Source: Robertmurraya korlensis
Lineage (GTDB): Bacteria > Bacillota > Bacilli > Bacillales > Cytobacillaceae
Reading direction: 5' to 3'
DNA length: 64,000 bases
NCBI RefSeq assembly: GCF_023715225.1
Contig: NZ_JAMBNS010000004.1
Location: 1 to 64,000, forward strand
The translations under genes and the position numbers were made by a program. The number at the start of each line of letters is the position of its first letter. The first letter of the stretch is position 1. Positions 51,943 to 61,261 of this stretch are shown here, one piece after another. The notes beneath the pieces are model-generated. The model was not told the DNA's origin. It ran no database searches and saw only the letters and a list, made by a program, of their open reading frames with translations.

Positions 51943-52377
51943 ATGGTAGACGTGTTTACAGAAATCATCATAAATCGACCGATTGAAAAAGTATCAACGT
52001 ATGCATCCAATCCGGAAAATGCTCCAGAGTGGTATGTGAATATTCAGTCGGCGGATTGGAAAACTGAAAAAGCTGTAAAGAAAGGATCTCGAATTGCGTT
52101 TAAGGCGAATTTTCTTGGACGAGAGCTTGCTTATATTTACGAAATTACTGAATTCAAACCAGGGGAGAAGTTAGTGATGAAGACATCTGCAGGCCCTTTT
52201 CCGATGGAGACCATCTATACATGGGAGTCTATTGAAAGGGATGTTACACGTATGACTCTTCGAAATCGGGGAAATCCCTCTGGTTTCTCTAAACTTTTCT
52301 CTCCTTTTATGACCTCGATGATGAAAAGAGCAAATATGAAGGATTTGAAAAAGATAAAAGAAATACTTGAGAACTAA
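51943..52377 (+). CDS. SRPBCC-family protein
   Basis: 144 aa: FTEIIINRPIEKVSTYASNPENAPEWYVNIQSADW, AYIYEITEFKPGEKLVMKTSAGPFPMETIYTWE. Polyketide-cyclase-like START/SRPBCC fold with a hydrophobic pocket. Co-transcribed with the ArsR-SRPBCC regulator, so it may act on the same ligand. Starts after GGAGGAAC. Confidence 0.88.
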   Translation: MVDVFTEIIINRPIEKVSTYASNPENAPEWYVNIQSADWKTEKAVKKGSRIAFKANFLGRELAYIYEITEFKPGEKLVMKTSAGPFPMETIYTWESIERDVTRMTLRNRGNPSGFSKLFSPFMTSMMKRANMKDLKKIKEILEN

Positions 52378-52479
52378 GGATAGGTAAACTTTACCAATAG
52401 TGATAAGTAGGCATTTGTCCTTCCGATTTCCGTCTATCCTCATAGGATAGTATGGTAACGCTGAGGGAGGTGTTTATGA

Positions 52480-52557
52480 ATGTATAACAATAGTTTTGCG
52501 TTAATCGTTGTACTATTCATCTTGTTAATTATTGTTGGAACAGCTTTTGTTGCCTAA
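52480..52557 (+). CDS. YjcZ-family sporulation miniprotein
   Basis: 25 aa: MYNNSFALIVVLFILLIIVG followed by TAFVA. It is the family shape of YjcZ/SscA-type spore proteins (short polar head and FALIVVLFILLIIVG helix). GGGAGG (52465-52470) precedes the ATG by nine bases. CATAGGATA at 52441-52449 fits the sigma-K -10 pattern CATANNNTA, consistent with late mother-cell expression, although no good -35 is clear. Ends at a terminator. Confidence 0.85.
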   Translation: MYNNSFALIVVLFILLIIVGTAFVA

Positions 52558-52577
52558 AATGGCATAGTGAATATATA

Positions 52578-52611
52578 AAGAGTCAGCCTTAACTGGTTGA
52601 CTCTTTTTGAG
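52578..52611 (+). terminator. Terminator after the YjcZ-type gene
   Basis: AAAGAGTCAGCC pairs with GGTTGACTCTTT (one G-U) around TTAACT, followed by T residues. Confidence 0.85.
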
Positions 52612-52713
52612 TTTAAAAAAATTTTGTTATTGTGTGCACGATTTTAGTATGATATTGTATTTTTGTAACTTATTAAAGAAGTTTAATAAGTGTCTTGAAA
52701 CGGTGGTGAAGTG

Positions 52714-53733
52714 ATGAGCGATTTAATAGCAACTCCGAAATCAATGAAAAATGTCATCTTAAAGGGAATTCGGTCTGGATTACTTGAACTTGGGAGTGCA
52801 ACAAAAGTTGAATTAAGTCATAAATTAGGAATTAGTTTTCCTACGATTAGCAAATTTCTCACGCAAATGGAGAAGGATGGTGAACTGTTGGTCGTTGGTC
52901 TCGATGATTCAAGTGGAGGAAGAAGGGCCAAACGCTATTCATACAATCCAGAGTATATGCTGGGTTTGGCGATATTTTTAGAAAGTAATGAAACTCACTA
53001 TACCGTTTTTAATTGTATGGGAGAGGTAAAAGAACAAGGGAACACGTCGAGCGTACTAAAGAATAAAGACTTGAGTTTATTAACACAGTGTATTCAGGGC
53101 ATCATTGAGGAGTATCCAAGAATATCTTCCATTGCGATTGGTGTTCCTGGTTCGGTTGATAATGGTCGTATATTTTACATACCTGATTATGACCATTTAC
53201 AAAACTTTGATTTAAAAGGGTATTATGAAAATCATTTTTCGATACCTGTCGTAATCGAAAACGATATGAATGCTGCAGTACTAGGCTATTATAAATCACT
53301 TGGGAATACGGACAATCAGTCTCTCGTATACTTGTATTTTGGACAGAATGGTCCAGGTGCTGGTGTTCTAATTAATGGTGACGTGGTGCGTGGTCGTTCC
53401 TTTTTCTCAGGGGAGGTATCCTTTGTTCCTCAGTACGAAAAACAAAATTTCTTTCAAGCCTTGGAAAATCGAACGCCATTTCTTGATAATCATACTTTGG
53501 ATGCTGTAAGTAGGTTAGTAGCTACCTTTGTTGCTATTATCAATCCTCATATGGTCATTTTTTGTCATGGTGAAGTGAGTGAGAAGGTTCTTGAAGACAT
53601 TAAAAAGAAAAGTTCGACCTATGTTCCAAGTGAGCATCTTCCTGAATTAACCGAAAGCAACTGGAAACAAGACTATTTGTTAGGTTTACAGAATTTAGGA
53701 CTGGAGCTCATGATCACTCAAACAAGTAAGTAA
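52714..53733 (+). CDS. ROK-family transcriptional regulator, lacking the zinc motif
   Basis: 339 aa. An N-terminal winged helix (about 10-75: TKVELSHKLGISFPTISKFLTQMEKDGEL) followed by the ROK sugar-kinase fold (VPGSVDNGRIFYIPDYDHLQNFDL, ENDMNAAVLGYYKSLG). The conserved ROK zinc motif (CxCGxxGCxE) is absent; PQYEKQNFFQALENR stands in its place. Probably a sugar-responsive repressor for the adjoining MFS gene. Start at 52714 after GGTGGTGA. Confidence 0.87.
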   Translation: MSDLIATPKSMKNVILKGIRSGLLELGSATKVELSHKLGISFPTISKFLTQMEKDGELLVVGLDDSSGGRRAKRYSYNPEYMLGLAIFLESNETHYTVFNCMGEVKEQGNTSSVLKNKDLSLLTQCIQGIIEEYPRISSIAIGVPGSVDNGRIFYIPDYDHLQNFDLKGYYENHFSIPVVIENDMNAAVLGYYKSLGNTDNQSLVYLYFGQNGPGAGVLINGDVVRGRSFFSGEVSFVPQYEKQNFFQALENRTPFLDNHTLDAVSRLVATFVAIINPHMVIFCHGEVSEKVLEDIKKKSSTYVPSEHLPELTESNWKQDYLLGLQNLGLELMITQTSK

Positions 53734-53757
53734 ACAGACAAGAGGGGAGAACTTCAA

Positions 53758-54978
53758 ATGGCAACATTTTTCTTAGTGATTATTTATTTAGCTTTTATAA
53801 GCTTAGGTTTACCAGATTCTTTGTTAGGAGTTACATGGCCATTAATGAGAGCCGAATACGGGGCACCAATGGAAATGGCTGGTTGGCTATTTATGACGAT
53901 CGCAGGTGCTACCATTGTTTCGAGTCTTTTTACAGGGAAAGTTCTTAATAAATTCGGTACTGGTAAAGTGACTTTTATTAGTTGTCTCCTAACGGCTGTA
54001 GCAATACTTGGATTTAATTTTGCACCATCAATGATTTGGCTGTTTATTTGTGCGATCCCACTTGGGTTAGGAGCGGGTTGCGTGGATGCAGCGTTAAACA
54101 ATTATGTGGCTGCCCATTATAAAGCACACCATATGAGTTGGCTTCACTGCTTTTGGGGAGTGGGGGCTACGCTTGGGCCAATTATTATGTCTTCGTTTCT
54201 TACGGGAGATCAATCGTGGAGAAGTGGATATTTTACTATTGCGGGCCTTCAGTTTGGATTAGTCGTTATTCTGTTCTTAACCTTGCCTTTATGGGAAAAA
54301 GTAGCTGGTAAATCGACCAACAAACTAAACACAGAACTCGATTCTTCTATCAGTCATACTACAAAAAATGAAAAGCCTTTTAAAATTAAGGGAGTAAAGC
54401 TTGCAATGGCAACTTTTTTATTTTATTGTGGTGCGGAAGCAGGCATTGGCCTTTGGGGAAGTAGTTATTTGGTAAACGTAAAAGATTTGTCAGTTGGAGT
54501 AGCGGCCCAATGGGTTTCTTTGTATTATGGAGGCATTACGATAGGCAGGTTCTTTACCGGATTTATTACGCTAAAGGTGGATAATAAAACGTTAATTCGC
54601 TCAGGTCAGCTTACAGCTCTTGCTGGTACAATCCTATTGCTATTACCCATACCTTCAATCTTTTCACTTGTAGGTTTAATATTAATTGGTTTAGGCTTGG
54701 CACCCATTTTTCCATGTATGTTACATGAAACTCCAACACGATTTGGAAAAGAACATTCTCAGACGATTATGGGTTATCAAATGGCGCTTGCCTATACGGG
54801 AAGTACCTTTTTGCCACCATTACTAGGATTGGTGGCATCTCATACAACGATTGGTATTTTTCCCTATGTGATTGTGCTCTTTGGAGTAGGGATGCTTTTG
54901 GCTTCTGAAAGGTTAAATAGAATTATGATCGAAAGGAAGACCTTATTGAAAAGAAATTCTGAATCAACTGCTATGTAA
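53758..54978 (+). CDS. MFS transporter (FucP/sugar-like group)
   Basis: 406 aa with twelve membrane helices. Loop 2-3 motif TGKVLNKFGTGKVTFIS, SFLTGDQSWRSGYF, GLAPIFPCMLHETPTRFG: the layout of sugar/H+ MFS carriers such as FucP or YfkF-like. It is 24 bp after the ROK regulator and 23 bp before a VOC gene, forming a three-gene unit. Substrate unknown; a sugar or glycoside is inferred from the ROK neighbour. Confidence 0.88.
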   Translation: MATFFLVIIYLAFISLGLPDSLLGVTWPLMRAEYGAPMEMAGWLFMTIAGATIVSSLFTGKVLNKFGTGKVTFISCLLTAVAILGFNFAPSMIWLFICAIPLGLGAGCVDAALNNYVAAHYKAHHMSWLHCFWGVGATLGPIIMSSFLTGDQSWRSGYFTIAGLQFGLVVILFLTLPLWEKVAGKSTNKLNTELDSSISHTTKNEKPFKIKGVKLAMATFLFYCGAEAGIGLWGSSYLVNVKDLSVGVAAQWVSLYYGGITIGRFFTGFITLKVDNKTLIRSGQLTALAGTILLLLPIPSIFSLVGLILIGLGLAPIFPCMLHETPTRFGKEHSQTIMGYQMALAYTGSTFLPPLLGLVASHTTIGIFPYVIVLFGVGMLLASERLNRIMIERKTLLKRNSESTAM

Positions 54979-55001
54979 CCAATAGGGAGGAGTAAAGAGA
55001 A

Positions 55002-55382
55002 TTGAAAATTGAGCATATAGCCATCTGGGTGAAAGATTTAGAAATGATGAAAGCTTTTTATGAAAGATACTTTAACGGAAAATCAAATGAAAAGTATCAA
55101 AATGTGAAAAAAGGCTTTGAATCTTATTTTATCCAGTACGAAAGTGGAGCGCGTTTAGAGATTATGCGCAAAGTAGGTGTGGATAAAGAAGATCAAGCGG
55201 ATCGAATCGGTTGGGCACATGTTGCGTTTTCGCTCGGCAGTAGAGAAAAGGTCGAGGATCTTACGTTAAAGCTTCAAGATGATGGGTACATTCTCGTAGA
55301 TGGACCGCGTCTGACAGGTGACGGCTATTATGAAAGTGTTATAGAGGACCCTGAAGGCAATCTTATTGAACTAACCGTATAA
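55002..55382 (+). CDS. VOC/glyoxalase-family protein
   Basis: 126 aa. N-terminal [20 protein letters not shown], middle [22 protein letters not shown]-terminal [21 protein letters not shown]: a complete pair of beta-alpha-beta-beta-beta modules with metal-ligand positions H5, E52-region, H73-region and E at the end. TTG start after GGGAGG. Third gene of the ROK-MFS-VOC unit; substrate unknown. Confidence 0.87.
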   Translation: MKIEHIAIWVKDLEMMKAFYERYFNGKSNEKYQNVKKGFESYFIQYESGARLEIMRKVGVDKEDQADRIGWAHVAFSLGSREKVEDLTLKLQDDGYILVDGPRLTGDGYYESVIEDPEGNLIELTV

Positions 55383-55395
55383 AATCGATATAAAC

Positions 55396-55424
55396 AAGGC
55401 TACCTTTCAGGGTGGCTTTTTTAT
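55396..55424 (+). terminator. Terminator after the VOC gene
   Basis: AAGGCTACC pairs with GGTGGCTT (G-U pairs) around TTTCAG, followed by T6. Confidence 0.8.
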
Positions 55425-55604
55425 TTTCGTTAGGTGGGCCTACATAAAATTCCTTTAATTTTTCATATTGAGTCATTTGTTTAATTTAAAATTAATAAAA
55501 GATCATGTTGAACTAGCTTTTTAGTGGGGCATTTTTTTTAAATAGGCATATGATGAAATGCATGATTAATTATAAATAGATTACATGAGTAGGAGGTTGT
55601 ATCT

Positions 55605-56291
55605 ATGTACAACTACGGCAACCCATATTACTATGCTTACAACTATCAGCCAGTTCATCCGTATTATTTTTATGAAGATCCTTATGTTTCTACAACAAGA
55701 CAACCAGTCGATTTAGGTACAAGATGGGAAGTGGAAGAAGGTGGCTGGCGAGGCGTTTGGACAAGACGCGGAAACAGCAATGTGTTTGATGGCAGATGGA
55801 CGAGAGCAGGACAAACGCCAATTACCGCTGTATTGAGAATGAATGTGGACGGCAATTTCGTCTGTATTTCAAGAAGAAATAGTAGCGACGGAAACAATTG
55901 TCAGTACGTAGGAAGAATTGAAGGAAATAGAGTAGTAGGTAGCAATGTGTGTAACAGAGGCGGTGGGTCTTGGAGCGGTACGATTTTTAGAGGACCAGCA
56001 GAACCAGACTTAGGTAGAAGGTGGGAAGTAGTAGAAGGTGCCTGGAGAGGAATTTGGACACGACGAGGAAATAGCAATGTATTTGACGGTAGATGGACTA
56101 GACAAGGGGCAACTCCAGTTACAGCCGTGTTAAGAATGCAACAACAAGGAAACCAGGTTCGAATTGAACGTCGAAATAGCAGTGATGGCAACAACTGTAC
56201 CTACACAGGAAGAATAGAAGGGCGAAGAGCATCCGGAAACTTTACATGTGACCAAGGTGGAGGAACTTGGAGTGCTACGATCACTGGATAA
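55605..56291 (+). CDS. Tandem-duplicated WTRRG-domain protein, Tyr-rich N-terminus
   Basis: 228 aa. The N-terminus (1-30) is Tyr/Pro-rich (YNYGNPYYYAYNYQPVHPYYFY) like spore-coat or surface proteins, without a signal peptide. Two copies of a 92-residue domain follow (36-127 and 135-226), roughly 70 per cent identical, each with GxWTRRGNSNVFDGRWTR, TAVLRM, RRNSSDGNNC and a Cys-Gly-rich end. Domains of this kind appear mainly in Gram-negative proteins as I recall, so transfer is possible. Base composition is richer in G+C than flanks. AGGAGG before the ATG. Confidence 0.8.
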   Translation: MYNYGNPYYYAYNYQPVHPYYFYEDPYVSTTRQPVDLGTRWEVEEGGWRGVWTRRGNSNVFDGRWTRAGQTPITAVLRMNVDGNFVCISRRNSSDGNNCQYVGRIEGNRVVGSNVCNRGGGSWSGTIFRGPAEPDLGRRWEVVEGAWRGIWTRRGNSNVFDGRWTRQGATPVTAVLRMQQQGNQVRIERRNSSDGNNCTYTGRIEGRRASGNFTCDQGGGTWSATITG

Positions 56292-56298
56292 TGAAATG

Positions 56299-56332
56299 AA
56301 GAAGGGCTACTGATTAGTAGTCCTTTTATTCT
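56299..56332 (+). terminator. Terminator after the tandem-domain gene
   Basis: GAAGGGCTACT pairs imperfectly with AGTAGTCCTTTT around GATT, followed by AT-rich sequence. Confidence 0.6.
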
Positions 56333-56444
56333 ATAAATTGATGCATCTATACTCAAAAGTTTTGCCTGTGAAGATTGAAAGGTGCTATGTAGTTGCTGAC
56401 TGAACTGGCATTAAAACAGTGGAGAGGGAAAACTCCACTGTGTT

Positions 56445-56705
56445 TTATTCTGAAAAGGAAATGGGTGACCCCGTTGACGTGTGTTGATTCATCCATTCTA
56501 GAGAGACTTTTGAAACTGTTTGCCAATCAGGAATTTCTGATTTGTGTTGCTCGACCCAGCTCATGCAGAATTGTGAGTCAATACCGTGTTCTTCGCATTG
56601 TTGTAGAAATGATTGGATACTGGATTCCGTGCAATTCTCGAAAGAGCCGCAAGTGTTTTGAAAAATCTTCTCCATTTTCATTTGTAGTGCATTTTCCTCG
56701 ACCAT
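56445..56705 (-). CDS. Small Cys-containing protein, 86 aa
   Basis: Start at 56705 (MVEENALQMKMEKIFQ) after GGGAGGA on the minus strand; an in-frame ATG at 56720 overlaps that site. Contains four Cys (TCGSFENC, QQC, FCMSW) in a helical sequence and no signal. Unknown family. It lies just before the rocR gene, 110 bp beyond its stop codon, so not coupled with it. Confidence 0.65.
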   Translation of the reverse strand: MVEENALQMKMEKIFQNTCGSFENCTESSIQSFLQQCEEHGIDSQFCMSWVEQHKSEIPDWQTVSKVSLEWMNQHTSTGSPISFSE

Positions 56706-56814
56706 TTTAATTCCTCCCATCGATATTTGTTTGCCAACTTAAGTATCTCCAAATGGCAAAAAAATATTTCAAAAAACGGTATTCAATGAGAGCAATGATT
56801 CCGGTTTTCTGTAT

Positions 56815-58236
56815 TCAATTTGATTCAATATTTAACTTTTTCATTCGGTATTGTAGACTTTGTCGACTGAGTCCGAGCAGGTTGGCTGACTTAGAAATGT
56901 TAAAGTCGTTTTTCTTTAGAACTTGCTCAATATATGATCGTTCAAACAATTCCATTTGGTCCTTTAGCGGGATGGTGACTTCATTGCTCTCTTTAATAAA
57001 CTGGTCCACGGTTGATAAAGGGATCATCATTTCTTTCATTTGCATTTTGCTTCGATATTGGAAAGGTAAATGAGAGTATTGAATCTCTTCTTCGTCCATA
57101 ATAATGTTCATGGCAGCCTCAATGATATGTTCAAGTTCTCGAACATTTCCAAGCCAATCATATTCCATGAAGGATCTAGTCACTTCTTCCGATAAGCCTT
57201 TCACATTCATTTGAAAACGTTCATTATACTTTTCTATAAAATGTTGAACAAGAAGGGGGATATCTTCTTTTCGATCCCTTAAAGGTGGGACAAAGAGAGT
57301 GACAACTCCCAGTCGATAATACAAGTCTTTTCGTAAATGATCATTGGCAATCGCATCAATGGGATCCTCATTAATATTGGCAATAACTCTCACATCTACT
57401 GCTGTATCCTTTGTATCTCCCACACGACGAATCATTTTTTCCTGTAATACTCGTAATAATTTGGCTTGAAGATTGAGATTTAAGGAGTTGATTTCATCCA
57501 GTAATAATGTCCCGCCATTTGCTTGCTCAAATAACCCTGGTGAGTCAACAGCACCTGTAAATGCTCCACGCTTTGTTCCAAATAGTAGACTTTCTATTAA
57601 ATTATCAGGTAGGGCGGCACAGTTTTGTGAAATAAAAGGAGCCGAAAATCGGTTGCTTGCATTATGGATGCTTTGCGCAAACAGCTCCTTTCCCGTTCCG
57701 GTTTCTCCAACAATTAATACATAGGATGAGGTTCGTGCAGCACGTTTCGCAAATTCAATGACTTCTTTAATCGCAGGACTATTGCCGATAATATGATCAA
57801 ACGTAAACCGAGTCGTCCCTTTCGTATTCATATTTCCTTTGATAAGACGCTCTAGTTTCGTGACATCATTAGCAATTTCAACGGCCCCTTGAATTTTATC
57901 GCCTTTAAAAATAGGGAATGTATTGTTGATCGTCGTAATTTCACGACCTTTGTTGTTGAAGTATGTTTGTTTGACATTCGTGGTCTCTTTGCCTTCTTGA
58001 AGTGCTTGTACAAGAGTACTAGATTGATCGTCTTTAAACATAAACACATCTAGTAAATTTTTATCAATAACGTCGTGGAAATCCATTGATTCCATCTGCA
58101 TCATTTTCTTGTTATAGATAATCGTCTTACCGGTTTCATCCACAGCGTGAACGCCAACCTCTACCTCGTCCAAAATTCTCTCATATAAATTATTAAGATA
58201 TTGTAGATACGATAATGATTTCTTTGAATTCTCCAT
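56815..58236 (-). CDS. rocR: RocR, sigma-54-dependent activator of arginine/ornithine catabolism
   Basis: 473 aa. PAS domain (about 15-125) for ligand (ornithine/citrulline in B. subtilis RocR), sigma-54 activator AAA+ domain with Walker A GETGTGKE, the sigma-54-contacting GAFTGA loop (RGAFTGAVDSP), Walker B TLLLDEINSL and a sensor II Arg, then a Fis-type HTH (FNISKSANLLGLSRQSLQYRMKKLNI). ATG 58236 follows AAGGGAGA. It is divergent from the rocA operon, with TGCAAAA sites between. Activates SigL promoters here and before rocE. Confidence 0.92.
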   Translation of the reverse strand: MENSKKSLSYLQYLNNLYERILDEVEVGVHAVDETGKTIIYNKKMMQMESMDFHDVIDKNLLDVFMFKDDQSSTLVQALQEGKETTNVKQTYFNNKGREITTINNTFPIFKGDKIQGAVEIANDVTKLERLIKGNMNTKGTTRFTFDHIIGNSPAIKEVIEFAKRAARTSSYVLIVGETGTGKELFAQSIHNASNRFSAPFISQNCAALPDNLIESLLFGTKRGAFTGAVDSPGLFEQANGGTLLLDEINSLNLNLQAKLLRVLQEKMIRRVGDTKDTAVDVRVIANINEDPIDAIANDHLRKDLYYRLGVVTLFVPPLRDRKEDIPLLVQHFIEKYNERFQMNVKGLSEEVTRSFMEYDWLGNVRELEHIIEAAMNIIMDEEEIQYSHLPFQYRSKMQMKEMMIPLSTVDQFIKESNEVTIPLKDQMELFERSYIEQVLKKNDFNISKSANLLGLSRQSLQYRMKKLNIESN

Positions 58237-58296
58237 GAGCGTTCTCCCTTGATTTAGTCTCATTACCAACTATTTAATCAAAACAAACTTCATAAC

Positions 58297-58381
58297 GCAA
58301 AATATTTTTTGCTATTTGTGACAAAAAATCGAAAATAGTGCAAAAAATCATTGCATCCATATAAAGAGAAACCTTTATATG
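58297..58381. promoter_or_regulatory. RocR activator sites and a palindrome upstream of rocA
   Basis: GCAAAA-TATT-TTTTGC (58297-58312) and TGCAA-N7-TTGCA (58339-58355) resemble the TGCAAAA half-sites of RocR upstream activating sequences. A perfect nine-base inverted repeat, CATATAAAG-N6-CTTTATATG, lies at 58358-58381, between these sites and the sigma-54 promoter; its binder is unknown. Confidence 0.6.
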
Positions 58382-58396
58382 ACGCAAAAATAATAG

Positions 58397-58413
58397 TTGG
58401 CACGGAACTTGCA
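58397..58413 (+). promoter_or_regulatory. Sigma-54 (SigL) promoter of rocA
   Basis: TTGGCAC-N5-TTGCA, with the -24 GG at 58399-58400 and the -12 GC at 58411-58412, matches the sigma-54 consensus. It lies 36 bp before the rocA start. Confidence 0.92.
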
Positions 58414-58448
58414 ATAAACATGTTGAAGAATCAAAAGGGGGAAAAAGT

Positions 58449-59993
58449 ATGAAACCTTATACACATGAACCATTTACCAATTTTTCGATTGAAAAGAATA
58501 AACAAGAATTTCAAGAAGCACTAGCTCATGTTCAAACACAATTAGGAAAAGATTACCCTGTAATCATTGGAGATGAAGAAATTACAACGGAGGAGAAAAT
58601 CGTTTCATTGAATCCTGCGAGTAAGGAAGAAATAATTGGTACCGTTTCTATGGCCAATCAAGAGCTTGCGGAAAAAGCGATGCAGGCTGCTCTTACAGCA
58701 TTTGAAAGCTGGAAAAAGTGGAAACCTGAGCACCGTGCAAACATATTGTTCCGTGCTGCTGCAATCATGCGCCGACGTAAACATGAATTTTCTAGTTATC
58801 TAGTAAAAGAAGCAGGGAAACCCTGGAACGAAGCGGATGCGGACACAGCTGAAGCGATTGATTTTCTTGAGTATTACGGTCGTCAAATGCTGAAGTTGAA
58901 GAACGGAATGGATGTGCAAAGTCGAGAAGGTGAGTACAATCAATTTCACTATATTCCACTTGGAGTAGGAGTCATTATCTCACCGTTTAATTTTCCGCTT
59001 GCCATTATGGCAGGAACGACGGTTGCAGCCATTGTCACAGGAAATACGGTGTTATTAAAACCAGCTAATTCAACACCAGTTATTGCGGCAAAATTTGTAG
59101 AGTTAATGTTTGAGGCGGGATTGCCAAAGGGAGTGTTGAATTACGTACCTGGTAGTGGCGCGCAAATTGGAGATTATCTTGTTGATCATCCGAAAACTCG
59201 CTTTGTTTCGTTCACTGGCTCTCGTGAAGTGGGCTGCCGAATCAACGAGCGTGCAGCCAAAGTTCATCCTGGACAAATTTGGATCAAGCGAGTGATTGCT
59301 GAAATGGGTGGAAAAGACACGGTAGTCGTTGATAAAGAGGCGGATTTAGATCTTGCTGCTGCTTCAATTGTTTACTCGGCATTTGGTTTTTCAGGACAAA
59401 AATGCTCAGCAGGATCTCGAGCGGTAGTTCATCAAGATGTGTATGAGGAAGTGCTAGAGAAAGCTGTTGCCTTAACTGGTCAGTTGACTGTCGGGAGTCC
59501 AGAATTACAAGAAACCTACATGGGACCTGTTATTGATGAAAAAGCATTCAAAAAAATCATGGAGTATATCGAAATCGGTAAACAAGAGGGCATGCTAATG
59601 GCCGGTGGTGAAGGAGATGATTCTAAAGGTTTCTTCATTAAGCCAACAATTTTTGCCGATGTAGATGAAAAGGCACGATTAATGCAAGAAGAGATTTTTG
59701 GACCCGTTCTAGCATTCTGTAAAGCTCGTGACTTTGACCATATGATGGAGGTCGCAAATAACACGGATTACGGACTAACTGGTGCTCTTATCTCTAACAA
59801 TCGTGAGCATATCGAACGAGCTAGAGAAGAATTTCATGTGGGTAATCTTTATTTCAACCGAGGCTGTACAGGTGCGATCGTTGGCTATCAACCTTTTGGT
59901 GGATTTAATATGTCAGGTACTGATTCAAAAGCTGGTGGACCTGACTATTTACTATTGCATATGCAAGCAAAAACAACATCAGAAACTCTATAA
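58449..59993 (+). CDS. rocA: RocA, L-glutamate gamma-semialdehyde dehydrogenase
   Basis: 514-aa NAD+-dependent aldehyde dehydrogenase; oxidises the product of proline/ornithine breakdown (P5C/GSA) to glutamate. FTGSREVG, the Glu-box MGGKD and the catalytic Cys in GQKCSAGSR are all present; [16 protein letters not shown] closes the family signature. ATG 58449 after AAGGGGGAA. First gene of the SigL-dependent rocA-rocD-rocG order; rocD begins 17 bp downstream. Confidence 0.95.
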   Translation: MKPYTHEPFTNFSIEKNKQEFQEALAHVQTQLGKDYPVIIGDEEITTEEKIVSLNPASKEEIIGTVSMANQELAEKAMQAALTAFESWKKWKPEHRANILFRAAAIMRRRKHEFSSYLVKEAGKPWNEADADTAEAIDFLEYYGRQMLKLKNGMDVQSREGEYNQFHYIPLGVGVIISPFNFPLAIMAGTTVAAIVTGNTVLLKPANSTPVIAAKFVELMFEAGLPKGVLNYVPGSGAQIGDYLVDHPKTRFVSFTGSREVGCRINERAAKVHPGQIWIKRVIAEMGGKDTVVVDKEADLDLAAASIVYSAFGFSGQKCSAGSRAVVHQDVYEEVLEKAVALTGQLTVGSPELQETYMGPVIDEKAFKKIMEYIEIGKQEGMLMAGGEGDDSKGFFIKPTIFADVDEKARLMQEEIFGPVLAFCKARDFDHMMEVANNTDYGLTGALISNNREHIERAREEFHVGNLYFNRGCTGAIVGYQPFGGFNMSGTDSKAGGPDYLLLHMQAKTTSETL

Positions 59994-60010
59994 AACAAGG
60001 AGGTAACACA

Positions 60011-61216
60011 ATGAATCAATTAACTTCTAAAACTACTACAATTATTGAGCAAACTCAAAAATTTGGAGCAAACAACTATCATCCGCTACCAATCGTTATT
60101 GAAAAAGCAGAAGGGGTATGGGTGGAAAATCCAGAAGGCGATCGCTATATGGATATGTTGAGTGCTTACTCTGCTGTGAATCAAGGGCATCGTCATTCGA
60201 AAATTATCCAAGCCCTGAAGGATCAAGCGGATAAAGTCACTCTAACGTCACGTGCCTTTCATAATGATCAGTTAGGCCCTTGGTATGAAAAGATTTGTAA
60301 GGTAACGAAAAAAGATATGGCACTCCCGATGAATACAGGAGCAGAAGCAGTAGAAACTGCCCTAAAAGCTGCTCGTCGCTGGGGCTACGATGTGAAAGGG
60401 ATTGCTGAAAATCAAGCAGAAATCATTGCTTGCACAGGTAACTTTCATGGAAGAACTCTTGGAGCGGTGTCTCTATCATCAGATCCGGAGTATAAGCGTG
60501 GCTTTGGTCCACTTTTACCAGGAATTACGTTAATTCCTTACGGTGATCTAGAGGCTCTAAAGGGAGCTATTACTCCAAATACTGCCGCATTCTTAATGGA
60601 ACCAATTCAAGGAGAAGCGGGAATTCTTTTACCACCAGAAGGATTCTTAAAGGCTGCTTCGGACTTATGTAAAGAACATAATGTATTGTTTATTGCAGAC
60701 GAAATCCAAGTTGGCCTTGCACGTACAGGTAAAATGTTTGCATGTGATTGGGAGGAAGTAGACCCAGATATCCTAATTTTAGGGAAAGCACTTGGTGGGG
60801 GAGTATTCCCGATCTCTTGTGTGGTCGCAAACTCTGATGTTCTAGGAGTATTCAATCCAGGTTCACATGGATCAACATTTGGAGGAAATCCTCTTGCTTG
60901 TGCCGTTTCGCTTGCTTCTCTAGAAGTTATTGAGGAAGAAAAATTAGCGGAGCGATCTTTAGAATTAGGGGAGTATTTCCTGAATCAGCTAAAAACGATC
61001 AACAATCCGAAGATAAAAGAAATTAGAGGGAAAGGGTTGTTTATCGGTGTGGAACTTACTGAAGCTGCTAGACCTTACTGTGAACAATTAAAAGAAGCTG
61101 GTTTGTTATGTAAGGAAACCCATGAAACAGTGATTCGTTTTGCACCACCATTAATCATAACAAAGGAAGAAATTGATTGGGCGTTTGAAAAAATTCAAAA
61201 CGTGTTAGGTTCTTAA
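60011..61216 (+). CDS. rocD: RocD, ornithine aminotransferase
   Basis: 401-aa PLP-dependent class-III aminotransferase. N-terminal [68 protein letters not shown] and the PLP-Lys in [14 protein letters not shown] are signatures of ornithine transaminases. Ornithine + 2-oxoglutarate gives glutamate semialdehyde + glutamate, which RocA then oxidises. AAGGAGG (59998-60004) before the ATG. Confidence 0.95.
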   Translation: MNQLTSKTTTIIEQTQKFGANNYHPLPIVIEKAEGVWVENPEGDRYMDMLSAYSAVNQGHRHSKIIQALKDQADKVTLTSRAFHNDQLGPWYEKICKVTKKDMALPMNTGAEAVETALKAARRWGYDVKGIAENQAEIIACTGNFHGRTLGAVSLSSDPEYKRGFGPLLPGITLIPYGDLEALKGAITPNTAAFLMEPIQGEAGILLPPEGFLKAASDLCKEHNVLFIADEIQVGLARTGKMFACDWEEVDPDILILGKALGGGVFPISCVVANSDVLGVFNPGSHGSTFGGNPLACAVSLASLEVIEEEKLAERSLELGEYFLNQLKTINNPKIKEIRGKGLFIGVELTEAARPYCEQLKEAGLLCKETHETVIRFAPPLIITKEEIDWAFEKIQNVLGS

Positions 61217-61261
61217 TGTCATTCGTTAACCAATATTACTAAATCGACGAGGGGTAGAACT

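Noticed and set aside
56393-56710. Plus-strand 105-codon ORF
   Set aside because: Antisense to the 86-aa Cys-containing gene, which has a good ribosome site; this frame has none.
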